The translations under genes were made by a program, and so were the position numbers. This document shows, one piece after another, positions 1 to 6,482 of a stretch of 7,690 bases of DNA. Source of the stretch: Candidatus Hydrogenedentota bacterium (GTDB taxonomy: Bacteria; Hydrogenedentota; Hydrogenedentia; Hydrogenedentales; CAITNO01). The DNA is taken from assembly GCA_007118765.1 (NCBI GenBank), contig SKQZ01000092.1:1-7690 (forward strand), in the 5' to 3' direction. The stretch's first letter is position 1. Each line of letters begins with the position of its first letter. Under the pieces are notes generated by a model. That model was not told where the DNA came from. It saw only the letters and a list, made by a program, of their open reading frames with translations, and did not search any database.

Positions 1-410
1 CCTTTATGACAGCAGAACCCGAATATGGCGTGTGGCAATTGTTTCCCCGCGATACGGACGCAGTGGCCTTGGTCCAAGACGGACGGTGGGACATCCCCCC
101 CAGCCCCGTTGACTGGGCGGTGCGCCCGAAAATTGCCGCGCCGCTCATATTCCGTCGCAACGCCGACACAGGCCTTGTCGTCGCCATGATGGCGCGTCCT
201 GAGGATTGCTTTGCCGTATTCACCCCGGATCGGGACGAATACCACTATTCCATGTATTTTTCTTTGTTTGGCGAGACCGTTGAAGCGGGCGACACGGTAC
301 GTTGCCGCATCCGAATGGTGATTAACGTGTTGGATGACGATGCTCTGCTGGAACGCTATGATGCATTTCTCAACAGCGCCCCGAACCAGTGCGATACCAA
401 CGGCTCATAA
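1..410 (+). CDS. 3' end of an unidentified protein (partial at left edge)
   Basis: The frame is open to the left edge (the codon before the ATG at 6 is TTT, with no stop), so this is most likely the C-terminal part of a longer protein, although a start at 6 cannot be excluded because only five upstream bases are visible. About 135 residues are seen. They are rich in aromatic and charged residues and read like a beta-sandwich tail, with a stretch HYSMYFSLFGE at about residues 80-90 followed by short alternating hydrophobic strands and a final helix-like LLERYDAFL. No signal peptide, membrane segment or catalytic motif is visible in this part. I do not recognise the family. It ends with TAA 21 bases before the GH42-like gene and probably shares its transcript, which hints at a role in the same glycan-related process, but that is inference only. 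Confidence 0.7.
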   Translation, partial: FMTAEPEYGVWQLFPRDTDAVALVQDGRWDIPPSPVDWAVRPKIAAPLIFRRNADTGLVVAMMARPEDCFAVFTPDRDEYHYSMYFSLFGETVEAGDTVRCRIRMVINVLDDDALLERYDAFLNSAPNQCDTNGS

Positions 411-417
411 AGACAAA

Positions 418-423
418 AAGGAA
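418..423 (+). promoter_or_regulatory. Ribosome binding site of the GH42-like gene
   Basis: AAGGAA lies 8 bases upstream of the ATG at 432. The in-frame ATG at 501 has only a weak AAGG close in front, so this site favours 432 as the start and gives the protein a long, basic N-terminal region before its hydrophobic export segment. Confidence 0.6.
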
Positions 424-431
424 CAGCTCAA

Positions 432-3002
432 ATGGCGCGGATACCCGAGTATTGTCGCAACACACGCACAACGAATCGCCGCCGTCACCACAACAAGGCG
501 ATGTCGGCGCCGCACAAACACCCGCCAGGTTCCTTCGTTTTGTTTTTGACAGTCCTTATACTGTTGGGCGCGACACATGCCGGTGGGACGTCAACAGCGA
601 CCCCATGTCCGCCCGTCGGTTTTGTCACGCATTACCATGAAGGTGACTTGGAAAAACTCGACCAGACACCGGTAACGGCGGAACTTGCCGACCTTATCCA
701 TTGGCGCATGGTGGACTTGGACGAAGAACAGCCATGCCCCGAAAGTTTGCAGTTGGATTTCAGCAATGCGGACGGATGGCTGCCCATGCTGCGCAATACC
801 GGCCGCAAGGGATATCCCATTATTGATACGGCCATGTACCACTCCACCATGGGCTGGCGACGCGCCATGACGGGCCAAGCCGGTGAAAACATGGTTGGTA
901 TGGACGGCAACGAATGGCCCTTTTCGTCTCTTCATTCGCCGGTGTTCCGACAATCCGTATTCAATTATATTGAGCAGTTTACCGAATGGTTTCAGCGCCA
1001 TGACACCGAGGGACTTGTGCCCGGCTACTTAAACGGCGCCGAATGGTTTTATCCCGGTTCGCTGGACTACAGCCCGCTTGCGTTGGCAGCATTTCGGGAC
1101 TGGCTGCGAGACAAGTACGGTTCTTTGGAGGCACTAAACACGGCGTGGGCACAAGCGCACACGACGTGGGAAACGGTAACGCCGCCGCGACCTTCCGTGA
1201 TAGGCGGTTACCACGTTAATGAACCAACATTCGCATTAAACAGCGGCGCAGACGCCAGTTTTGCGGCAACGCCTGTGCCGGTGACCCCAAGCCGTCGTTA
1301 CAGCGTTTCCGCCCGTGTATCGGGAGATGGCGCGGCGACACGCTTCGCGGGCTTCCACCTGGCATGGCTGGATGACGCCGACAACCTGATTACCGTATCG
1401 GCGGTGCACGCCGAAGATGGAGGCTCAGCGCCGTATGACTTGGAGGGCGTTGTGCAGGCGCCATCCAATGCCGCCGCTGTTATTGTTCATTGCAAGTTGC
1501 TGGCGTGGGGCGAAGTGTCCTACCGAAACCCCATGCTGACAGAAGAGGGACGCGATGAACCGTTGACGAGCCGCGATGCGGACGACTGGACGCACCAGCC
1601 CTACACCGGAGAAAGCGAGGCACACAGCGAAGGCCAGGATGAGACGCTAACGCTCACGCTGAAGGCAACAGAAGAGGATGCCGTGGAGGGCAATGCCGTC
1701 CTGATGCTTGAGGATTGGGTAACTTTTTCTTTTGAAGCGATGGCGGCGTGGCTGAATGATTGTGCGAAGTTCATCCGTCAGTGCGACCCGGACAGGGAGA
1801 TCTCCAGTTATGTGGGGTTCGTGTTCGCGCAGCTGGCGCAGTGGGACTACGCCATGCTCAACCAGCGCCTTGACATCAGCCTGATGAACACGCCGGATAT
1901 TGATGTGAACGGCATTCAGATGTGTATCGCCGGCGATGATTTTGCGTGGGCGACCAGTGTGGTGGACATGGCGCGAAAATATCACAAGCCCATACGCGCC
2001 ACAGACCTTATTGATTTCCCCTATGGCTTGTATTCGGGGTTCGAGCCCATTTATCGCGGTACACTGGCGGCGGTGCAACACGGCATGACCGAGGTATTCT
2101 GGTATGGCTGGAAAGGGGTGCCGGATTATTCGTACCTGCAACGCATGGCCACGGCCGACCGCAACCGGCTTATTGACGATACCCGACGCGCCATTGACGC
2201 GGTGGCGGGATACCGGCCCCATACAAATCTGGCGTTGCTCTCGCCTGTCATGAGTTATTCCCTTGCGGACGACAACGGATATAAAGGCGACATGATAGAC
2301 AGCGGCGGCTTGTATCGGTTGTTGCTGGATGCCGGAATCACAGTGGACATCTGGACGCCTTACGAAATTGAGCACAGCGACGGCGATGCGCTGTACCGTT
2401 ATGATGCGTTGTTCGTGAGCGATTGTCCCGTATTGCCACGGGCCGTGCATGACACATTGCTTCAATTCGTCGAACAGGGCGGCGCCATCATTAGCAGCGG
2501 ACGTCTGCCTGCGTCCGACTTGCATGGCGCATCGTTCGACGCCGCGCTGGAAGCGCATGGCCGGGTCATAAACTGGGAGGAGACCCTTGGGCGACGCTAT
2601 TGGGGACGTTTGCGGCGCGACCAGGTCTATGGCAATACACCGCCGGTGCTGGTGGAAGCGCCGGATCCGGAGCGTACGCCCATGCTGCGGAGAAGGTTGC
2701 GGGAAAAGGTCACCAACGCGCTTGATGACCTGGCCATACCCCGTGTGGTATCACTCCGGGAAAACCCGGGCGACGTTCATGTGGTTCCGTATCGTAATGA
2801 CGAAACCGGTGGCATGCTGCTTTTTCTGGTACATACCGGTTCCGGGCGCTGTCATCATGTTGATCTGCTCATTGATACTGAGCACTCACTGAACGGGGCA
2901 ACGGCATGGCGCGATTTCGACGACCACGCCCCCTGTATACTGATTGATGACGGTGTGTTGCGTACGCCCGATTTTGCTCACGCCTGCATTGTTACGCTGT
3001 AA
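432..3002 (+). CDS. Secreted GH42/beta-galactosidase-like glycoside hydrolase with inserted carbohydrate-binding-type domain
   Basis: 856 residues. The N-terminus has a basic region followed by a hydrophobic core (FVLFLTVLILLG, 35-46) ending in ATHA, typical of a Sec signal peptide. Residues about 62-255 and 385-590 look like a split (beta/alpha)8 barrel of the GH42/GH-A type. The stretch FRDWLRDKYGSLEALN (221-236) is a strong match to the GH42 pattern after the acid/base strand, and E204 in NGAEW is the candidate acid/base. Residues about 256-375 form a beta-rich insertion resembling a CBM4/9-type jelly roll. Residues about 597-705 (ending LLQFVEQGGAIISSGR) look like the GH42 trimerisation, class I amidotransferase-like domain, and a small beta domain ends the protein. 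The nucleophile is unclear: where GH42 enzymes have a Glu after the KP strand, this protein reads KPIRATDLIDFP (519-530). It follows the preceding gene by 21 bases. GH42 enzymes cleave beta-galactosides, but substrate, and even activity, are not established here. Confidence 0.8.
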   Translation: MARIPEYCRNTRTTNRRRHHNKAMSAPHKHPPGSFVLFLTVLILLGATHAGGTSTATPCPPVGFVTHYHEGDLEKLDQTPVTAELADLIHWRMVDLDEEQPCPESLQLDFSNADGWLPMLRNTGRKGYPIIDTAMYHSTMGWRRAMTGQAGENMVGMDGNEWPFSSLHSPVFRQSVFNYIEQFTEWFQRHDTEGLVPGYLNGAEWFYPGSLDYSPLALAAFRDWLRDKYGSLEALNTAWAQAHTTWETVTPPRPSVIGGYHVNEPTFALNSGADASFAATPVPVTPSRRYSVSARVSGDGAATRFAGFHLAWLDDADNLITVSAVHAEDGGSAPYDLEGVVQAPSNAAAVIVHCKLLAWGEVSYRNPMLTEEGRDEPLTSRDADDWTHQPYTGESEAHSEGQDETLTLTLKATEEDAVEGNAVLMLEDWVTFSFEAMAAWLNDCAKFIRQCDPDREISSYVGFVFAQLAQWDYAMLNQRLDISLMNTPDIDVNGIQMCIAGDDFAWATSVVDMARKYHKPIRATDLIDFPYGLYSGFEPIYRGTLAAVQHGMTEVFWYGWKGVPDYSYLQRMATADRNRLIDDTRRAIDAVAGYRPHTNLALLSPVMSYSLADDNGYKGDMIDSGGLYRLLLDAGITVDIWTPYEIEHSDGDALYRYDALFVSDCPVLPRAVHDTLLQFVEQGGAIISSGRLPASDLHGASFDAALEAHGRVINWEETLGRRYWGRLRRDQVYGNTPPVLVEAPDPERTPMLRRRLREKVTNALDDLAIPRVVSLRENPGDVHVVPYRNDETGGMLLFLVHTGSGRCHHVDLLIDTEHSLNGATAWRDFDDHAPCILIDDGVLRTPDFAHACIVTL

Positions 3003-3071
3003 TCCCCCAAATGACTACATGATGTCCACACACGCAAAATGAAACACGCCTTGCCTGCATGCATAAATAAA

Positions 3072-3133
3072 ATGCGGGACCGACAGCCGCATGTGCCCTG
3101 CTTCATGTGCAACATACGATGTCAGTCCCGCAT
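3072..3133. terminator. Putative bidirectional terminator hairpin between convergent genes
   Basis: Arms ATGCGGGACCGACA (3072-3085) and TGTCAGTCCCGCAT (3120-3133) pair over 14 positions with one C/A mismatch. The 34-base apex can form a second helix, 3088-3093 with 3104-3109 (one G-U pair). To the right lies AACTTTT (3134-3140). To the left, the minus-strand transcript would run into TTTATTTA. The stem begins 16 bases past the stop of the minus-strand PqaA-like gene and 70 bases past the stop of the plus-strand GH42-like gene. The position and U-rich flanks suit an intrinsic terminator working in both directions, though the apex is longer than usual. Confidence 0.6.
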
Positions 3134-3148
3134 AACTTTTGTTGGCCG

Positions 3149-4591
3149 CTATTGATCAGCCAGGAAGCCTTCCGGCCATGATGTCGGCGGCGTAAACTCG
3201 TACGGTGTTTTATCAGGCACCACCCGCACCGGCGTACTCAGCACCAAATCGTCCTCTCCCAATCCTTCAAAGGTAAGTTCCACAAGATATGACGTCCACC
3301 CCTCTTCCGGCGTTTCAACCCTGCCGACGTAAGCGCCGTCTGCGTCCGGCGTCAGCACCGTTTCCTCCCAAACCGGCCCCAGCACATCTACACGGAAATC
3401 GCGGGCCTCGGGGTTTGTAGCCTGCCAGAGTTTGACGACTTTGGGCGGCGTGGCGGCTGTGACGCGGATGGTTTCGTCATCGGGGAAAGTCCATTCATAT
3501 TCCGGCAAGGGTGCGTCATGCAGCAATGACTTGTAAAAGGCAATGATTGTGCCCGGCGCATCGGAACGCTCCATGCCGTGTCCCGAGTTGGGGCCATAAC
3601 GCAAGTACTTGGGCTCTTTGAGGTCGTCCCAGTAGAACTGCCACGAATCATTCAGGAAAAACTGATCACCCGCGCCGTTGATGACAAGTTTGGGCATGGT
3701 CAGTCGGTCACGGTAACTATAGGGCTCCACAATATCCATGAGCGCGTCAAACTCGGGCGAGGTGAGCCAGTTCATAATGTTCTCGTTCACATAGTCGCGC
3801 ACGGCGGGCGCCCAAAACCCAAGTACGCTGTAATGGTGCAGAAAAGACGGCACCAGGTTCAGCAAATCAATGACAACAGGCGCGCAACCCATTACACGGT
3901 TATCCACAGCAGCGGTGGTCCAAGTGGTCCAGCCGCGTTTGGAACCGCCCGCCACGAAGAAATCCTCAACAAGTACGTTGCCGCCTTCGTCTGTGGCGCA
4001 AAACTCCTGCACGGCATCCATCGCCCGCACCACGCTCTTGGTCATGGGCAGCCGTGTGGGCCATCGGGTGTCGCCGGTGCGCAAGAATTGGTCCCAGTTG
4101 TGTGCGATCAAAGAGTCTTCGCCGCGTCTGCGATCAGGATCATCAGCAAAAAACAGCGGTTGATTCGGCACCTGGTGAATCTGTGCGGCTACGGTGTTGG
4201 TGGCCCGGGCAATGCGCCGCAGACTCGCGTCCGCGCCACGGGGCATGGAGCCCGTATTGCTCCCGCCGCCTATCATCATAAACGCGGTGCTGCTCACCAC
4301 CTCGTCCGGCACCACAATAACCAGCCAATGTTCCCAAAGGGTGCGGTCAACCTCTTCTTCCGTGAGCCATGTTTGCGAGGCGAGGTAGAGCACGTGTCCC
4401 TGCCAGCCGTCGCCCTCATGCGTATGTTTCAGTTCCCAGCGATAACTTGGGTCGGGGGCAAATACGTATTCATCCAAGGGGGTCAGGTTCTCGGTGGCCC
4501 GCATCGTCGAGGCATAAGACGGGCCGGCAACAACAAGCAGTGCGACCAGCATAAGAACACGCACAGGTTTCCGAATCAGGGACATGGTCAT
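3149..4591 (-). CDS. Secreted PhoPQ-activated pathogenicity-related (PqaA-type) alpha/beta hydrolase
   Basis: 480 residues from the ATG at 4591. The N-terminus has basic residues then VLMLVALLVVAG and a likely cleavage near SYA-S, so a Sec signal peptide. The body matches the PhoPQ_related family (Pfam PF10142): an early LTPLDEYV segment, an oxyanion-type MIGGGSN (about 106-112), nucleophile Ser217 in GGSKRG, Asp309 in NGAGDQFF and His338 in NSGHGM, in the alpha/beta-hydrolase order. The C-terminal third is an Ig-like beta domain that includes LWQATNPEARDFR, a stretch I associate with this family. The family is named from PhoP-regulated pqaA of Salmonella, where it is linked to antimicrobial peptide resistance; the substrate is generally unknown, so esterase or peptidase are both possible. 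An upstream in-frame GTG at 4645 would add 18 residues but lacks a ribosome binding site. The gene stands alone, convergent with the GH42-like gene and divergent from the sulfatase. Confidence 0.88.
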   Translation of the reverse strand: MTMSLIRKPVRVLMLVALLVVAGPSYASTMRATENLTPLDEYVFAPDPSYRWELKHTHEGDGWQGHVLYLASQTWLTEEEVDRTLWEHWLVIVVPDEVVSSTAFMMIGGGSNTGSMPRGADASLRRIARATNTVAAQIHQVPNQPLFFADDPDRRRGEDSLIAHNWDQFLRTGDTRWPTRLPMTKSVVRAMDAVQEFCATDEGGNVLVEDFFVAGGSKRGWTTWTTAAVDNRVMGCAPVVIDLLNLVPSFLHHYSVLGFWAPAVRDYVNENIMNWLTSPEFDALMDIVEPYSYRDRLTMPKLVINGAGDQFFLNDSWQFYWDDLKEPKYLRYGPNSGHGMERSDAPGTIIAFYKSLLHDAPLPEYEWTFPDDETIRVTAATPPKVVKLWQATNPEARDFRVDVLGPVWEETVLTPDADGAYVGRVETPEEGWTSYLVELTFEGLGEDDLVLSTPVRVVPDKTPYEFTPPTSWPEGFLADQ

Positions 4592-4601
4592 AACAAAAGC
4601 G

Positions 4602-4607
4602 CTCCTC
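4602..4607 (-). promoter_or_regulatory. Ribosome binding site that sets the PqaA-like start
   Basis: On the minus strand GAGGAG sits 10 bases before the ATG at 4591 and 16 bases before the next ATG at 4585. It lies inside the longer GTG-initiated frame (4645), which has no such site in front of it, and the residues upstream of 4591 would sit before an otherwise complete signal peptide. This supports the shorter protein. Confidence 0.7.
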
Positions 4608-4838
4608 TTTTTTTTCAGGGGGGCGAACACTATCCGCGATGCCACATCGTCATCAGTGCGAAAGACAACACGCGACAGTACACACCCGGTTCATCTCTGC
4701 AAGAAAACACAAATCCGGGAATTACTTCCATCTTTACAAGGGTTGGACTTGTCACTGCCGTCACATGGTTTCATTTGAACCGCATCTTCCGCTGCGTTTC
4801 CGGCTTCAACGTGTTTCAACGAAGAATCGGCAACATGC

Positions 4839-4868
4839 ACGACAATACAGGCAAAAAACCGGTATAAT
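4839..4868 (+). promoter_or_regulatory. Sigma70-type promoter for the sulfatase-PMI-cstA genes
   Basis: A perfect TATAAT -10 box is at 4863-4868. Eighteen bases upstream, ACGACA at 4839-4844 matches four of six -35 consensus positions. The predicted start of transcription is near 4875, giving a leader of about 60 bases before the ATG at 4937. The weak -35 with a perfect -10 fits a promoter open to activation, and the flanking palindrome and direct repeats fit regulation. No extended TGn motif is present. Confidence 0.6.
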
Positions 4869-4884
4869 CGGAGTGTGGCAGTAT

Positions 4885-4899
4885 CCGTATAGTATACGG
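4885..4899. promoter_or_regulatory. Perfect 15-base palindrome, candidate repressor operator
   Basis: CCGTATA-G-TATACGG is a perfect inverted repeat with 7-base arms and one central base. It begins 17 bases after the -10 box, roughly +11 to +25 of the predicted transcript, a usual place for a repressor operator. Size and symmetry fit a dimeric helix-turn-helix regulator such as GntR or LacI type; no regulator gene is in the window. The arms would make only a strained RNA hairpin with a one-base loop, so a DNA site is more likely than an RNA structure. Confidence 0.55.
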
Positions 4900-4936
4900 C
4901 ATGCATGATTGAAAGCAATGGCTGCAGGGTTTCACC

Positions 4937-6436
4937 ATGTCAAAGACGGCAAAGAAAAATGTTTTATGGATAATGGCGGACGAGTTTCGTCCGGATTGTC
5001 TGGGCGCCGGCGGCAACCGTATTATTCAAACGCCGCACTTGGATGCCTTGGCACGGGAAGGGGTATTGTTCACGAACGCCTTTTGTCAAGCCTCCCCTTG
5101 CGCACCAAGCCGCATGTCGTTGTACACCGGGCGATACATGTGTTCCACCGGGGTTGTAGACAATATGACGCCCCTCGTTGACGCGGAAGATACTATTGCC
5201 ATGCATCTGCGGCGTCATGGGTTCGAGCCCGCGATACTGGGGTACAATGATTATGCCCGCGACCCGCGCACGCTGGCGAAGGACGACCCGGGCCGGACCT
5301 CCCTTTCATACGATTATTTTTTGCCCGGTTTCGATGTGGTGCTCAAACACGAATATGACAGTCCCGAATGGTATGCGTGGCTGCGCCAACAGGGCTATCC
5401 CGCCGACCAGTGTAATTGGGACACCATGTATTTTCCGGATGTTCCGCCGGAAGGGCCCGGCGACCACCTGCCTATTCGCTACCCGGCCCGATACAAAGCG
5501 GAACACAGCGAGGCGCAATTCGTGACCACGCGCGCCATAGACTATATTGCCGCGCGGGAGCAAAACCCGTGGGTGATGAGCTTAAACTACATCAAGCCTC
5601 ACAGCCCCTATATCTGCCCCGCGCCTTATCACGATATGTATGACCCGGCGGACATGCCGCCGCCGGTGCGGCAACCTGAAGAGTTGGCCAACGAGCATCC
5701 CTATATTTCGCGGTGCGCCAATAACTGGACACAACTCGCGTTGGCGGAAGAGCGGGATTGGCGCGAGATGCGCGCCTGCTATTACGGCATGATAAGCGAG
5801 TTGGACGCGAGTATGGGCCGCCTCTTTGCCTACCTCAAGGAATCAGGTCAGTGGGACAACACCTTGATCATCTTCAGTGCCGATCACGGCACGTATCTGG
5901 GCGACCATTATCTGGCGGACAAGCCCCATTTTTATGATGCGGCCGTGCGCGTACCCCTCATTATTCGCGACCCCGACGCTGCGGCGGATGACACACGGGG
6001 CACACAGATGGACGGGTTTGTGGAAGGGGTGGACCTCGCGCCCACCGTATGTCGTTTTCTGGATGTACCGCGTCATGCGCGGTTCCAAGGCAAGGATGTG
6101 CTGGATGTGGTGCGTGGCAGCGGGGACGCCACGCTAAAAGACGAAGTGTTTTATGAGTTCTACTATTACAATCTGTTGAAAGCGCCGGAAGCCTGTTGTC
6201 CGGAGGCCTGTAAGTTGTGGATGGTACGCGACCACAAGTCTAAGTATGTACAGTTTGGCGAGGCGGACATGCCGCCGCAGTTGTTCGACTTGCAGCGCGA
6301 CCCCGGCGAATTTACGAATCTGGCCGATGACCCCGCCCACGCGCCCGTTGTGGCAGACTACTGCCGGCGGCTCATCCGGTGGCGCATCCGCAATGAAGAC
6401 TATCGCATGGAGCAATGGGCGCGGCAATACCGGTAA
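4937..6436 (+). CDS. Sulfatase-family hydrolase, resembling phosphonate monoester hydrolase/arylsulfatase, cytoplasmic
   Basis: 499 residues; the start has AGGGT six bases upstream. This is an alkaline-phosphatase-superfamily sulfatase. Cys55 in CAPSR is the formylglycine site (Cys-type), with Arg59 next to it. Asp15 in the opening MADEFRPD segment and Asp316-His317 in SADHGTYLGD are metal ligands, and Lys329 in ADKPHF and His222 in KPHSPY are active-site candidates. The spacing of C55, R59, N76, Y103, D316/H317 and K329 parallels, from memory, that of Rhizobium phosphonate monoester hydrolase (C57, R61, N78, Y105, D324/H325, K337), and APYHDMYDPADMP is also typical of that branch. Sulfate ester, phosphonate ester or phosphodiester could be the substrate. 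Odd points: Asp-Glu replaces the usual Asp-Asp pair after the first strand, there is no signal peptide, and C420, C421 and C425 form a tight cluster. It needs a formylglycine-generating enzyme not present here. Confidence 0.88.
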   Translation: MSKTAKKNVLWIMADEFRPDCLGAGGNRIIQTPHLDALAREGVLFTNAFCQASPCAPSRMSLYTGRYMCSTGVVDNMTPLVDAEDTIAMHLRRHGFEPAILGYNDYARDPRTLAKDDPGRTSLSYDYFLPGFDVVLKHEYDSPEWYAWLRQQGYPADQCNWDTMYFPDVPPEGPGDHLPIRYPARYKAEHSEAQFVTTRAIDYIAAREQNPWVMSLNYIKPHSPYICPAPYHDMYDPADMPPPVRQPEELANEHPYISRCANNWTQLALAEERDWREMRACYYGMISELDASMGRLFAYLKESGQWDNTLIIFSADHGTYLGDHYLADKPHFYDAAVRVPLIIRDPDAAADDTRGTQMDGFVEGVDLAPTVCRFLDVPRHARFQGKDVLDVVRGSGDATLKDEVFYEFYYYNLLKAPEACCPEACKLWMVRDHKSKYVQFGEADMPPQLFDLQRDPGEFTNLADDPAHAPVVADYCRRLIRWRIRNEDYRMEQWARQYR

Positions 6437-6470
6437 ACGGCCAGAACAAAAGAAATGCTCACGAGGAAAA

Positions 6471-6476
6471 AAGGAG
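6471..6476 (+). promoter_or_regulatory. Ribosome binding site that sets the PMI start
   Basis: AAGGAG lies six bases before the ATG at 6483. The frame stays open upstream to an ATG at 6246, but that part overlaps the sulfatase gene in another frame and has no family resemblance, so 6483 is the start. Confidence 0.85.
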
Positions 6477-6482
6477 ACGGCC

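Larger units (their letters stand above)
4592..4936. other. Divergent intergenic region, no gene
   Basis: This 345-base stretch separates the start of the PqaA-like gene (leftward) from the sulfatase gene (rightward). Short open frames here have no ribosome binding site or recognisable protein sequence. The right half holds the rightward promoter, the 15-base palindrome and a pair of direct repeats TTCAACG at 4805-4811 and 4815-4821, exactly 10 bases apart. An imperfect inverted repeat GGTT-N7-AACC lies at 4767-4781. For the leftward gene only weak promoter-like hexamers were found, for example GTGACA on the minus strand at 4750-4755 with no good partner box. Confidence 0.6.

Noticed and set aside
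477..500. Arginine-rich stretch near the N-terminus of the GH42-like protein as a twin-arginine (Tat) signal.
   Set aside because: NRRRHH lacks the S-R-R-x-F-L-K pattern and is far from the hydrophobic core, so a Sec signal with a long basic n-region is simpler.
1647..2558. A 303-codon open frame on the minus strand inside the GH42-like gene.
   Set aside because: It is entirely antisense to a well supported gene, with no family resemblance and no start signals.
4592..4645. Longer start (GTG at 4645) for the PqaA-like protein.
   Set aside because: There is no ribosome binding site before the GTG, and GAGGAG inside this segment is placed for the ATG at 4591, which already gives a complete signal peptide.
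4629..4755. Candidate leftward promoter boxes for the PqaA-like gene (GATAGT at 4629-4634; GTGACA at 4750-4755, minus strand).
   Set aside because: Neither hexamer has a good partner at 16-18 bases, so no leftward promoter could be supported.
3578..4867. A 429-codon open frame on the plus strand opposite the PqaA-like gene.
   Set aside because: It lies mostly antisense to a clearly conserved coding gene, has His/Gly/Arg-rich low-sense composition, no ribosome binding site and no recognisable domain, so it is a shadow frame of GC-rich coding DNA.
4691..4918. Small open frame of 75 codons on the minus strand in the divergent intergenic region.
   Set aside because: It covers the rightward promoter and palindrome, has no ribosome binding site, and shows no recognisable protein features.
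6246..6482. N-terminal extension of the mannose-6-P isomerase frame to an upstream ATG.
   Set aside because: The extension overlaps the sulfatase gene out of frame, is Arg/Ser-rich without family similarity, and the strong AAGGAG is placed for the ATG at 6483.
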